NCBI GenBank assembly: GCA_009760855.2
Contig: WPIO01000067.1
Span: 1,177,501 to 1,227,500, forward strand
Reading direction: 5' to 3'
Origin: Cristatella mucedo
Taxonomy: Eukaryota; Bryozoa; Phylactolaemata; Cristatellidae
DNA: 50,000 nucleotides
Part shown: positions 18,641 to 29,394 of the stretch, in pieces
How positions within the stretch are numbered: position 1 is the stretch's first letter
Layout: every line of letters starts with the position of its first letter
Translations under genes and position numbers: made by a program
Notes under the pieces: generated by a model
What the model saw: only the letters and a program-made list of their open reading frames with translations
What the model was told of the DNA's origin: nothing
Databases searched by the model: none

Positions 18641-19694
18641 CAGGACTTCGGATGAATCATCGCGGCTTTGCGGATTTTTGGCGAGAAATCTACTGTACGC
18701 AGATGACGCGGCAACACGAACGCACAAATACACGCCAGATCCATAATTCCATTAGCAAAGGCGGCGTATATTACAAACCACTAGAAGTTGTCAGCTCGAA
18801 AACGATCGCTGGCAACGAATTTAGGCGAATACGCGCCGCGCCGCAGTACCCGCAGCATCCGTAGCCAGCCCGCTAAGGACTACCTGTAAACAAATCGCCC
18901 ACTCGAACGAATGTTGACAAAGGAAACACATTAACTGCAGGAGCGTTCGCGAGCATTACCAACGATGCGTCGACCAATGCGTCTTCCCGAAGAAACGGCA
19001 GCAGCTCGAGATTATGCAGTGATCGAGCCTCGAACGCGCGCCACCGGACGTGCATAGAGAGCGAATCGCTGTAATTGAGCGGCGCAGCAGTTCCGCGGAA
19101 ACGTCGTTAGCTACAGCGAGTCAGTAGACGGTAACCGGCTCGAGAACGCCCGCTCGGTCGTCCCAGGCCGCGTGAGGGTGCTCAGCGATGAGTTCGGAGA
19201 GTCGCGCCTTGGTGCGTTTGCTCGGCAGTGCTCGGTGGGTCCGTTGCTAAGGAAGTCCTCTTCTCGTCCGCTTCTTCGGAGGAGCGAGACGCGCAGGCGT
19301 ACCGGCCGGCGGCGGCGCCCTCTCGTCGCCGCTGCAGCCGCTGGCTCGACTGAACACTGGTGCAGCTGCTAGTGGTGCAGCTGCTAAGCTTTGCCAAGAT
19401 TGGCCCCGATCGCAGGTTGAGGGTGCGGGCGGAGGCACGGAGGCCTTCGCTCCGAATCGTGCTTGCGGAAACACTGTGCTTGTCTGGAAATCATTTGCCC
19501 TATGAAGCTCGCCCGACTCGTCGAAGTCAGCGGAGTCCGTTTGAAGGTCTCTTCTTTTTCTCTTAGATCCGATCTGAGATGACGATCTAAGGGGACGGGC
19601 GCATACTTGCCTTGCGGAGGAACAAGTTGGCAGACTAGGCGGCATGAGGACGGAGGAGCTCTGGGTGCCGCTGAAATCGATGGAGACAGATTAG
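18641..19694. other. Unassigned; weak reverse-transcriptase-like YADD and a basic minus ORF
   Basis: Plus strand near 18690-18725 reads LLYADDAATRTH, resembling the catalytic YADD of LINE RTs, but without the neighbouring RT blocks. Minus 19247-19645 is a 132-codon frame with a KRKRR patch. Neither is strong enough for a gene call. Confidence 0.25.
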
Positions 19695-19988
19695 GTACTC
19701 TCCTACTGCAACGACAACTACTCTCCTACTGCCGACTATGGCACACCCTTTTCAGTGGTCCTGAGCTGCTACTTCTATGCTACTCACTACCTCAACTTCT
19801 CTCCTGACTCTGCTGTGCTTCCCACTTTCTCTTTGTTGCGTGAGACGAAGTCTGTTGGCTACCGAATGCGTACCGAAAGCCGCTTAGGCTGTGAGTGCGC
19901 TATACAAATCTCTCCTTCGTAACACCCACGTGGTCTTTATGACTTTGTGGAAATACAGACGGAGATGCATTACATTACATTCCATTAG
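19695..19988 (+). mobile_element. LINE-A (L2/CR1-like) 3' end, copy 1
   Basis: Nearly identical to 45600-45862: actactctcctactgccgac, ctgagctgctactt, gacgaagtctgttggctacc, gaatgcgtaccgaaagccgc, then tgactttgtgga and a cattacattacatt tail. Only the last part of ORF2 and the 3' UTR are present. The tail is a pentanucleotide (ATTAC)-type repeat, unlike the (ATT)n of LINE-B. A long GA array begins directly after the tail. Confidence 0.75.
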
Positions 19989-20041
19989 GAGAGAGGGAGG
20001 AGAGAGAGGAGAGAGAGAGAGAGAGGAAAGGGAGAGAGAGA

Positions 20042-20117
<76 letters not shown>

Positions 20118-20359
20118 GGGTGGAGAGAGAGAACCACGGAAAGAAAGGAAAGAAGGGTGGAGAGATGAGACGCAAAGACAAACAAACAGACAGACGCAAG
20201 ACAGAGAATGAGAAAGAAGGGTGACGCACACACCTGCGGATTGAGAAAGGCGAGGAAAGGATAGAAGAGGGGAGGAGTAACCGAGACAGCAGGAGAGAGA
20301 GAAAGAAAAAGAGAGAGAGAGACAGCAAGAGAGGGAGACAGAAAGAGAGAGAGAGAGAG

Positions 20360-20397
<38 letters not shown>

Positions 20398-20645
20398 AGA
20401 GAAAAAGAGACAGATTGAGAGGGAGAGAGAAAGGGAGAGAGTAAGGGGGTAGAGAGAGACAGCAAAAGAGAGAGAGGGAGAGAGAGAGAACAAGAGAGAG
20501 AGAAAGAAAGAGAGAGAGAGAGGAGAGAGATAGTAAGAGAGAGAAACAGCAAGGGAGAGAAAGAGAGAGAGAAACAAACAGAAAGAGAGAGAGAGACAGC
20601 AAGAGAGAGGGGGAGAGAGAAAGAGAGAGACAGACAGAAAGAGAG
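19989..20645. repeat. Long GA-rich purine tract
   Basis: About 650 bases almost entirely purine on the plus strand: perfect (GA)n at about 20050-20107 and 20360-20392, separated by gacagcaagag and gagaaagag variants. The Leu/Ser ORFs on the minus strand are repeat by-products. Triplex (H-DNA) formation is plausible. Confidence 0.95.
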
Positions 20646-20734
20646 TGTGTTTTTCTATTGAAGAGACAGAGTACTCGTACTAGTTTACTAGAACAGTACT
20701 AGTTATAAATCTTAGAGGTTTGACCATATGCCTC

Positions 20735-21150
20735 CTTTGCTGAAAGAGCTTCGATGGCTGCCGGTTGATCCACGGATACAGAGTAAAGTTCTTACGCTGA
20801 CCTACAAGGCCCACCATGGCCTGGCTCATCCATACCTGGATCATCCATACCTAGCTGAACTGCTGCACTAGTTTCAGCCTCCCCGTGCCCTCTGGTCCTC
20901 TATAGACAATAAATTAGGTGTTCCATTCATTCCGCTTAAAGACCGCCGGCGACAGAAGCTTTAGCTCTGCAGGTCATAGGCTGTGGAGTTCGCTTCCACA
21001 ATTCTTACGCAACGACAACTACTCTCCTGCTGCTGATAATGGCACATCCTTCCCAGCGGTCCTAAGCTGCTACTTCCAAGCCATTCACTACCAACAGCTC
21101 TCCTGACTCTGATATGCTTCCCACTTTCTCTTTGCCGCTTGAGGATGCTG
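20735..21150 (+). mobile_element. LINE-A 3' region, copy 2, with ORF2 C-terminal sequence
   Basis: Translates in pieces as LKELRWLPVDPRIQSKVLTL, YLAELLH, then DRSFSS and SLPQFLRNDNYS. This is the L2/CR1 ORF2 C-terminal order (WLPVxxRIxxKxL, GDRSFSSAGPRL, NSLP). Frameshifts and a stop after LLH show it is dead. A gacctggatcatccatacct-type duplication (catacctgg/catacctag) interrupts the YL block. It loses similarity at about 21147, before the 3' tail. Confidence 0.8.
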
Positions 21151-21823
21151 GCCAGCACGCGCCCGGTCGCTCTTTTGGTACGCCTTCGTCATCCTGGAAT
21201 GCAGAAAAAGCCAGACCGCCCACAATGCACCAACGATGCTTCCTGCGTCGTCGAGAGCGAGCTGAAATTTTCGAGAACCTGACTCACTTCTTACAGTCCT
21301 GCCGACTGAATCTTGCCAAGAGTATGCGACTATGGAATGTTTCTTGTTTTGTTCCTACTGAGTGACTGCGAGCTGCAGGTCAAGGTTTCGTAAGTGAGAA
21401 TTGCAAAAGCTCGCCTCGCTGTTGGCTCGGTGCAAGTAATATTTTGTTTATGTGAAACTCAAGCGATATTGCCTCTTTCTCAGTCACGTAATCTTGCACA
21501 CTTTTACAGACCAAATTTAAAGCTGACTATAGGCAAAAAGTTATATATTTATTCAAATACACGCACCTGCGACTGAACTTACGGCTGGCCGACGGTACGC
21601 GTAAGGTGTGCTAGCATCAACTGGAGAGTCCTTTCACAAAATTGCACTGCAAGGCCACGGAGTCACCGCAGTCCATCGTCATCGTAGTCAATGCCGAACA
21701 ACCGTCTTCGTTATACTGACAGTATGAAAATCCATCCCCGCTCTGCCGCCGACGCAGAAGGCGGAGGCGCAAGGCGAAGGCTTCGAGTGAGCGGCAAGAG
21801 AGAGAAGAGAGAGCAGAGCGAGA
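21151..21823. other. Unassigned intergenic DNA
   Basis: No long frame, no recognised repeat family. Confidence 0.3.
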
Positions 21824-22051
21824 GTGTGTGTAGAGAGAGAGAGAGAGAGGGGGAGAGAGAGAGTAGAGAGAGTGTGTGTGTAGAGAGAGTGTAGAGAGAA
21901 TAGAGAGAGAGAGAGAGTAGAGAGAAAGAAAGAGAGAGAGAGAGAGAGAGTAGAGAGAGAGAGAGATGGGGGAGAGTAGAGAGAGTAGGGAGAGAGAGAG
22001 TAGAGAGAGAGAGAGAATAGAGAGAGAGAGAGAGTAGAGAGAGAGAGAGAG
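21824..22051. repeat. GA-rich purine tract with GTAGA interruptions
   Basis: (GA)n blocks separated by regular gtagagaga variants, about 230 bases. The minus-strand Leu/Ser/Thr ORFs come from this array. Confidence 0.95.
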
Positions 22052-22471
22052 CTTTCGTCTGCGGTCCTTCCGCTGCGCGTGGTGGAGCGCAGGCTCCTTC
22101 GCCCTCGTTTGCAGCTCGTCTGGAGCGTCTTAGCAAGAGTGTGTTTGTATTTAATTTTTACCCAGAGCCGTCGTCGAGGCGAGAGCGCATGCGCAGTCAT
22201 GTGTAAAGTACCGGCCCGAACGGGAAACGGCGAAAGGATCACGCGCGCGAGGCATCCGGATTCTACCTAAACGAAGCTGGTTTCGAAAGAAGGTCGCCGC
22301 AGGATCTCACGAAGTCATCCACTTCCATCGACCGGAGCCGCGCCTGCTCGAGGCGGACGTTACCACGTACAAGCCCGCTCTTGCGTACGGCAACAGTGCG
22401 AGTCGCGATCGACGAAGAGAGCGAAGTGAGCGACGGAAAGTGGTGACCAGCGAAGCGATGTCAGCTCCGAA

Positions 22472-23097
22472 ATGGCGAGCGACGGAGTGGAGAAAGTGAG
22501 CTGGCACAAACAAGAACCGGCGTTGGCAAAGACGAGGCCGAACCTCGTCGTCAGCCGTCGTGCCAAGAATACCGGGACGCGGATCTCGAATCTCGCGGGA
22601 CTCGCGCAGCTGAGAACGTCAGCCGCCGCCGATGGCCTTCGAGTAAAAAGGCGACAACGCGTCGAGAACCGTCAGGTGACCTTCGCGAGAGCAGGCGCTG
22701 GCGCGGTGCTGACAGTCGCTCTCGAGGCTTCGGGCTTAACGCAAGGCCCCACTTCGCTGGAGCGCACTGACAGATATCTGGACCCGGGTGCGTGCCCTCT
22801 GGTGCTCTCCGTTGCCCTCTGGTTCTCTGCGGTGCCTGCTGAGGAGCCTTCTCACGGTCGCCACTCGCCCCATCCTGCAGCGGCATCGTCGTCGCCGGGC
22901 CTCGCACCGGGCGCCAGCATCCTCGGGCGACGACCGGCCAGGTGTACCATTAGGCCGCACGCTCGCAGAGGCGTGCGGCCCGCCGAACCCGACGCGGAAT
23001 TTGTAAATATTGGCTTTCGCTCACATTTGGTTCAAGAGAGTCAGTCTAGCGATAGAGAGAGAGAGAGCGAGAGAGTAGAGAGAGTAGAGAGAGGGAG

Positions 23098-23153
<56 letters not shown>

Positions 23154-23473
23154 AGAGGAGAGAGAGAGAGAGATTCGGCGGCGGCGATTTGTCGGAGGAG
23201 CACGGCGTCGAGCCGAAAGGCGCGTTCCTCAGAGCATTCGTCCCGCCGCCGTCGGCGGCGGAACGAGCTCGCCGCCCTCCGCTAGCTGCAGTGCACGCCG
23301 TTGATCCGGTTGACCCAGGGCGGCGGATAAGACTGACCGCTGACGGCTGGCCGCCGCCTGCAGTCGACCGTAGAGGTCGCGAGGAATCGCTCGCTCGGCG
23401 GCGGCAATCTCGTGCTGTACTGAACCCGGCGGAAGCGGGAGGCGGCCTCGGCTCGACAGATGGTAGGCATTAG
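22472..23473 (+). CDS. Weak candidate: 333-codon ORF, longest uninterrupted plus-strand frame with an ATG
   Basis: ATG at 22472 in context gaaATGG (good -3 and +4). The frame starts MASDGVEKVSWHKQ and ends at TAG 23471-23473. Roughly residues 190-230 are Arg/Glu repeats encoded by the GA array at 23052-23173. The flanks are Ala/Arg/Pro-rich. There is no domain, signal peptide or membrane segment. The GC-rich base composition and the stop-free array both favour a long chance ORF, but its length outside the array is still unusual here. It could be a single-exon gene or nothing. Confidence 0.2.
23052..23173. repeat. (GA)n microsatellite inside the 22472 ORF
   Basis: gagagtagagagag variants, then an uninterrupted (GA)n run at about 23106-23147. 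Confidence 0.95.
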
Positions 23474-23904
23474 CAGAAACGGCGGTCGCACGCAGCGCTG
23501 GCTCTCAATTACTCTCTCGCCGGCTTAGGGCCGAAGCGAGTCTCGGATAGCACTGCATTGTGGGTGGGTGGTGCACTGGGATAGCACTGCATAGCGGGCG
23601 GCCGTAGAAAGCGGCTAATCCGTTCAGCCTTCGCCGCCGTCACCGCCCGCCACAGCACGCAGCCTGCAGGTTCCGGCTAGCGGCCCTCTTCGGATGTGGA
23701 CAATGCTAGTCGGGGGAAGGGAGGGTGTGCCGACTGGGAAATTGAAGTCGTCGTGCAGTGGCTCCATGTAATTAATTCCCCCCTTTTTCGCAGTCCGGAA
23801 GTGGGCGCGCCCGCCGACTCCCAGAGTGCCAGCTGCAGGAAGCCCTTGCGCCACGTGCTCGTGCTCGGCAGGGGGGCGGGGCGAAAGCAACCGCCAGCGC
23901 CGGC

Positions 23905-24034
23905 ATGACGTCGTGCGTTGTGACGTCGTAACGTCGTGTGTCGTGACGTCGGGCGTCGTGACGTCCTGCGACGTGGCGTCGTGACGTCATGCGTCGTGAC
24001 GTCATGCGTCGTGACGTCATGCGTCGTGACGTCG
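23905..24034 (+). repeat. 15-base minisatellite carrying CRE palindromes
   Basis: Units of the type gtcgtgacgtcatgc repeat with a 15-base period at the 3' end, and more irregularly at the 5' end. Perfect TGACGTCA (the CREB/ATF palindrome) occurs at 23982-23989, 23997-24004 and 24012-24019. TGACGTC[G/C/T] variants flank them (for example 23906, 23921, 23944, 23959 and 24027). Peptides read across it (SCVVTSCVVT, TSRRMTSRRM) follow the 5-codon period and are not evidence of a gene. Confidence 0.9.
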
Positions 24035-24049
24035 GCGGCAACCGATGCA

Positions 24050-24215
24050 AAGTCGGCGCCCATGGGCGGTTGTAGCCGTAGGGTGTGGCGTTCGAGCTTC
24101 GAGATCCCGCTCTCGAGTTCGAGTTCTGCTGTAAGGCGAGTTTTCTTGCCCGCTGCAAGCGCGAATGACAGCCGCAAAGGTTCATCTGCCGTTAAGTAAA
24201 TTCAGCCGAGAATTA
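24050..24215 (+). mobile_element. SINE-A, diverged copy
   Basis: gagttcgagttctgc (24116-24130) stands for the B box. The body ttcttgcccgctgcaagcgc, gaatgacagccgcaaaggtt and tail ctgccgttaagtaaattcag follow the SINE-A order seen at 11460-11545. The head is only weakly preserved. Confidence 0.5.
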
Positions 24216-25074
24216 CTCCGCCGTAATTTTATTATTATAATAATTATTAAATTATAATGCCGTATATTAAGCCTCTTGAGCGAGCTGAAATTTACTTTTA
24301 CTTAACCCCGCTGAAGAGACGCAGTGGAGATCGAAAGCGCGTTTCCGGGCCTCGAAGACCTCGCTCTGGCGCTACGCGACGAGCCGTCCTCTCCACCGTC
24401 ACTGACACGTAGTCGGCGACCAAGAGGCGGCTGCAGACTACGCCTGCCACGATACCGATGCGGGGGAGCTCCAGGCGTTGCCGCCGGCAGTAGTGGCGAC
24501 GGCGGCAAAAGTTAATCGTTGCTCGGTGCAGTAATCGATCGACCCCCGATGCTTTCTCGAGATTTCGTTTGCCCGTGCGAACCGATCGAGATTCCGAGTA
24601 AAGCTTCGCTATCGGTTCGGTCCAACAACAAGATTAACTCATCCACGATCAACTCAACCACTTCAAGTTCCGTTCGTTTTCGCGACGCTCTTTGACGACT
24701 TCGGCCGTATTATTGCGATCTCGCCATCTAAAGAGCCCATCATAGGAAAGCTGGATCTTATACACACAGCTTAAAGAAATGGATTAGTGCATGCACCCTG
24801 TGGTCGCACCGGCAGTAGGCGCCCGTCGTAAAGTAGCGGGCGCGGCCGCTCTCGGGTTTTTGAGGTTAATAGGTCGCCACTTCTGCACCCACCCAGGAGA
24901 AGCGCCAGATTAGAACGCCGATGGCGATTTATCGCCGATCGATGGACTCTGGCTGTAAGCTGGCCGCTCAGGCGCCGTTAAGAGCGAGGCAGCAGCTGGG
25001 TAGCCGGCGGGTTCGCCATTCATGTGGCTACGCAAATTAACCACTTCCCACTACTAATATCGAAACGATCCGCA
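24216..25074. other. Unassigned; short AT-rich patch then moderate GC
   Basis: 24220-24260 is AT-rich (ttattattataataattatt type). The rest has no supported frame or repeat family. Confidence 0.3.
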
Positions 25075-25245
25075 GAGTCAGCAGCCTCGTTTAAATAGCT
25101 CAAGAAGAGCCCGCCTGGCTATTGCCCCTCTTGCGGTTGCCGACAGTAAAAAGTTGCCCGATGCAGTAGTCGAACCTATGACCTATGACATGGAAGTGAC
25201 CGCCAGCCGGGAACTGACCTCTAAGTCGCGGCCGCCCGCTCCCGG
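25075..25245 (-). mobile_element. SINE-A, diverged copy
   Basis: On the minus strand, a B-box-like GGTTCGACTA (25167-25176 on plus) is followed by caactttttactgtcggcaa, then gcaatagccaggcgggctct and tcttgagctatttaaacgag with gctgctga. This parallels the tail agccataaagggtcttctgc..ctatacaaatgaggctatta of the copy at 30303. Confidence 0.6.
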
Positions 25246-26221
25246 CTGTCAATGAGTTCGGCGGCGTGCATGCGCAGGCAGCCGGCGAGCTGCTGCTGGC
25301 CGTCAGCAGCCCGAGAGAACGGCCGCCGGAAACCGCCCCGGCAGCAATGAACCTGCCGCAGCAGTCATCCGTTGAGCCAGCGAGAAAACCGCGAGGCTCG
25401 CGCGCGCCGACCTACCGCCGCTTCCAGCGGACTCCAGCTGCACTTGCTGCTTCCGTCAGGCAGCAGCAGACGGCATCTCGCTCTGCCGCTGCCGCTCGCT
25501 CTCCAAGAGTGGACGCTCGCCGATCTCGCCGAGCCCTCGTCGATCGCCTTGCGACTAACCGCAGAGCCTAGCCACTCGGCGCAGCCTAACCTCGCCCGCG
25601 CTGCCATGCGATGCGAGCCCCGCTGGTGAAAGCCGGCGACAGAGGTCCGTGCGAAAGCGAGAAATTTCTTTCTCGAGCGGCTGGGCGGCGGCGGCGGCGG
25701 CTGCTGCTGCTGCTCCGAACTGTCGGTCGAGATCGCCGTCTGAAGTGGCCGGCACTCGGAGCGTTCCGCTCTCTCGCCTCTACTCGCCGGCTGTGGAGGA
25801 GAAACGCCGCGGCGCCGAGCTCCGCTCCGCTTCGGTCGCGAGATCCCGTTCGAGGCGAGATATCGATCGCCAGACGGAGCGTGGTCGAGCGCTTAGCAGC
25901 CGACGGATCGATCGCCACGGAGCGGCCTCTAGTGCGCCTGCCTCGGCTCGAGACGGAAGCGCCGACAGGGGGCAGGACCAGGCTGGCGGTGCTCGCGTGG
26001 TGGCGAGCGAGCGTGCTCGATCTCCGGAGGAGGCGTGCACGTCCCACTCCACGGGCGCAGCTCGCGATAAAGTGAAGGTCGTTCGGCCGATCCAACCGAC
26101 TCGCTTATCCCATACGTGTGCCTTTGACCACAGATTTCGGATGAGAACGAAGGCGACAGAGGAAAGCACGAGTGAGTGAGTCAGTGAGTGGAAGAGTGAG
26201 AGCGAGAGAGGAAGGTGTGCT
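25246..26221. other. GC-rich, CpG-rich unassigned region
   Basis: Open frames of 150-180 codons on both strands overlap (25611-26075 +, 25649-26179 +, 25586-26095 -). All are Arg/Ser/Ala-rich, the pattern expected from stop-poor tcg/cga-rich DNA. (CGG)n and (CTG)n runs lie at 25682-25712. No gene is supported. Confidence 0.35.
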
Positions 26222-26760
26222 AACATTAATAATAATACATTTGTATCCTGACATTTGCTGCAAAGGATGGATGCATGATTGAATGGCTAGCGGTAGCGTG
26301 GCCTGTGAACAAGCACAACATGGTTAGAGGCGACGTGCACAGGGTCAGCATGCAAATGTGGCTAGTGGCATTATGCACTGTGTCAGCACGCATAAGCATA
26401 CAAAGGAAAAATCATGGACCCATGGACCGCACTGAGCGCTGCGATAACTGGATGCGTTTTTAGCTTCTTTTTAAATGTCGTCAATCAAGTGATGTCGCAA
26501 CGTCAGTCCGAAGTAAGTTCCAGGAGTTAGGAGCATACTAACTAAATGCACGGTCTCCAAAGGATTTGAGGTTCGTATGCGATGTAGCTAGCTAAGCGAC
26601 TTGATTCAGAGAAGCGGGCGATACGATTCCTAGCCTTATGGGGGCTTAGATCTGATAGGTAGGCTGGAGCCAAAAAATGAAGGGACCTAAAAGTGAGTGA
26701 CAGAATCTTGAAATCGATGCGCTGCCTGACTGGGAGGCGATTGTGATAGAGAGAAAACAA
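26222..26760 (-). mobile_element. LINE-B 3' region including ORF2 C-terminal block
   Basis: The minus strand reads LPVRQRIDFKILSLTFRSLH, then LAPAYLSDLSPHKARNRIAR, the classic L2/CR1 C-terminal region, followed by the 3' UTR blocks shared with 42717-43090 (gtgctgacacagtgc, gcatgctgaccctgtgca, cctttgcagcaaatgt). It ends in ATT units at 26222-26238. Frameshifts separate the coding blocks. The adjoining 26761-26817 keeps no clear RT motif. Confidence 0.8.
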
Positions 26761-26817
26761 GAGAGAAAGAGGGAAATAAAAAACATACATGTACAGGTGG
26801 TTTATACACTGCATACA

Positions 26818-26855
26818 TATGTGTGTGTGTGTGTGCGTGTGCGTGCGTGTGTGTT
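26818..26855. repeat. (GT)n/(GC) microsatellite
   Basis: gtgtgtgtgtgtgtgcgtgt followed by gcgtgcgtgtgtgt, about 37 bases. Confidence 0.9.
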
Positions 26856-27004
26856 GCGCTAGCCTGAAAACCCATGCACCAATCGAGACAAAAGCATTAA
26901 AAATTGTTGCGTTTCGAAGCATACTAGCAGCAAGTCTGATTAAAATGAGGTAGCTACCCTCGGAGCAAATAATGCAAGCTGCCATCTCGGTTTGCCTAAT
27001 GGTT

Positions 27005-27110
27005 TCGAAAAACCTTAGAAATAACCTTGTTCGGAGGTTTGCCGTTGCTTTGGACGAAGTTTCGGCTTTCTGAAGCTGGTTTCATCAGCCAAGTAAAAAG
27101 GTTTTTTTAA
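27005..27110 (-). mobile_element. Possible 3' remnant of a Penelope-like or related retroelement
   Basis: The minus strand reads gctgatgaaaccagcttcag then aaagccgaaacttcgtccaa. The ctgatga..cgaaac order is common near the ends of Penelope-like elements, where it belongs to hammerhead ribozymes. Here the segment between the boxes pairs only as a short gctt/aagc stem, so the ribozyme fold is doubtful. No RT or GIY-YIG sequence is adjacent. Confidence 0.25.
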
Positions 27111-27129
27111 GCAGAAGTCAGAGGGACAG

Positions 27130-27275
27130 GTCTGTCATGCTCGGACAGCCTTATTTATCTGTGTGGCATTTACCTGAGTGGTATCCGCTGTGGTGGATAA
27201 GAGAAGATTGCCTGCTGCACGACTCGAACCCACGACCGACCTAGGTCATGAAGTGCGAGCAGCTTTCGCCATCAG
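27130..27275 (-). mobile_element. SINE-A, diverged copy
   Basis: The minus strand carries a head ending cctaggtcggtcgtgggttc with B box GGTTCGAGTC (27221-27230 on plus). Then come gtgcagcaggcaatcttctc and a tail with gataaataaggctgtccgag, comparable to caatcatttattgccactg and atgaggctgtta of good copies. Confidence 0.6.
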
Positions 27276-27317
27276 AACTTGACAAAACGGGACTTGGTGG
27301 ACATGCTAATTATGTCT

Positions 27318-27320
27318 GTC

Positions 27321-27363
<43 letters not shown>

Positions 27364-27367
27364 CTCT
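27318..27367. repeat. (CT)n microsatellite
   Basis: About 20 CT units with one CGCT interruption near the end. Confidence 0.9.
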
Positions 27368-29394
27368 GAAAATCCTTCTCAGCTGCTGTCTTATGTACTT
27401 GCTTAGGGTAAAGTCAGGTCTAGAACATCAGGTATATGCGACAGAAGAAGAGAGGCGAGAGAGGACGAGACGAGAGGGGGAGGCAAGAAGCAGCATTGCC
27501 CGGGCAGCAATGAGCGGGAGCGAGCGCAAGAGGGGAGGAACCCGAAAGCCAGCGGCGGACGGGTGCTAGCCGGAGGCACGCAGGATGATCGGCGAGAGGG
27601 ACGCTCGGCCCTCGAGTCTATTCGCCATCTCCACGCAAAACGCTTGCGTTGGCCGTCGCCACAGCGTTTCGGAGCATTCGACGCCATCGAGCGTGCAGCG
27701 CAGCAGCAGCTCAGACCCAGACTTCGGCTCAGCAAGCTTTTAGCGAGCGGAGCGGTACCATTTAGCCATGCGACCGGCTGAGTGACAGCGTCAACGGGCG
27801 GCGGCTCGACTTCCGTCTCGACTTACGAGCAAGGCTAGCCGCAAGGCGAGCGGCTTGAGCCGTTCGATCGTTTCTCGCGGCCAATCGGGAGCGCCGTGAG
27901 CTCGGCCGTCCGCCGCCGCTCGGCCGGCCGCCGCCGCTCGGTCGGCCGACCGCCATTCCGAGCCATTTCCTCGCCCCGGCTGCCGCCGCACACTTCTCCC
28001 GCGCTTGGCACACACCGCTGGCCGGCTGCCGCGGCCGCGCCCCCTTTCGGTGCCCAGGGCCGGCGTGCGATTTAACCCGCCTTTGAAGCTGTCGTCGTGA
28101 GACGCAGTATTTACTGTATAAGCAAACCCGCGTCCTGCATCGGCTCGGGCGACGAGCAAGCCGAGTCAAGAGGAGGAGGAGGAGTCTCGGAGGAATTTCT
28201 TTTGGGGCCTCGAGCTCGCCAACGCGCAAGCAAAGTGCTGCGCAAGGCAAGAGGGCGGGCGGTAGTCGCACGCGCACGAGCTTTCCAATTCACTTTCTGG
28301 ACGAATTTGTCAGGAGCTCCTCGCTCGGGCAAACGAGCGACATGGGTATCGAGCCCGTCGGCCATCTGCGGATCGACCGTTCGGTTTCGGGGGGGAATGG
28401 GTGCTCCGGGGGGGGTCAGGTGTCATCACGGGTGCTCAGGGAAGTCGGGCACCTCACCTGGCGGGGCAGGGAATAGCGCGAGCTCGCTCTGCCGGCCCTG
28501 CGGCGGCATTTCCTTCCTTCCTTGGCACGCGGGAGGGAGCTCGCTCTCGAGCTTCGTGGTGGCACTTGGGCGGAATGCAAGCGAAGTCATCGGGTGTCTA
28601 TGCAGCGGTCGAAAAGCCGCCGATACCAGCGGGCGTGCTGCGCTCGCTCGCACACGCACAGACACACGTGCGCACGTGACAGCGAAGCTCTCAGTAGTTC
28701 TTCGACAGCGACCGGACGCCACGCTCACAGTAGGCGGTTCGCCATTATTACTTAGTGAAGACCCAGTGACAATAGCTAAGCAAACAATAACTTGCGAGTA
28801 CAGATGCGCACTTGCATAACTTTGTAAATAACCTATTGTTCTTATGCGATAACTCCTACCGTTGGCTACAGATAGTCCCTTCAAACAGGCTTCCGAGCAT
28901 CGTTTCGCCAAGGTCATGAGCCGGGTCATTGCTGAAATGCAGTCTGTAATAAACTCTTAAATGTAATAAATGTTATATAGCGTCACCTGCTGGAAGATCA
29001 ACTTGAAACAACCTTAAAGTGTTAACTCAGTTTAAATCTCGTTGAATGACAATTTGTTTGAGGAATCGAGTATATCATAACCAGCATAACAAGCACTCTT
29101 ACATATTTAACTCCAGTCATCTGATCATATTCTGATGCGACGGTGGTACATCACATTGCCAGGCGATACGTAACCATGTCGTCAGGTCCTGTGATCTGCT
29201 TGCAAGTCCGAGCTTAGACTAGCCGGCATCCGACTAGCACAGGAGTTAACTTGAAACGGCATTCTTTAGAAAATTGCACGGCCGCGTCTGAGGCGATAAG
29301 AAGGGCACTCACCCTGCAGCCTGTAGTGAAGGAGTCTTTGAAAGTAAGCACGTGCGTCCCCTTCCAGCTTCAGCACATAAACTGTTGTGTTATC
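27368..29394. other. Unassigned, GC-rich to about 28.7 kb, then AT-richer
   Basis: A 240-codon plus frame (28097-28819, GTG first codon, no ATG start) and a 167-codon minus frame (28426-28929, ATG) overlap and have no recognised motif. ggccgtccgccgccgctcgg-type near-repeats lie at 27903-27950. No defensible gene. Confidence 0.3.

Noticed and set aside
19884-20602. Leu/Ser ORFs of about 200 codons on the minus strand
   Set aside because: Pure translation of CT-rich repeat DNA. The same applies to 34949-35741, 40607-40975, 22021-22242 and 37380-37608.
23936-24199. ORFs reading TSCVVTSCVVT / TSRRMTSRRM as a repeat protein
   Set aside because: The peptide period equals the 15-base minisatellite unit, and the frame has no coding support outside it.
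28097-28819. 240-codon plus-strand ORF
   Set aside because: It begins at GTG and has no ATG near the start. It has no acceptor that I trust and no motif, and a minus ORF overlaps it.
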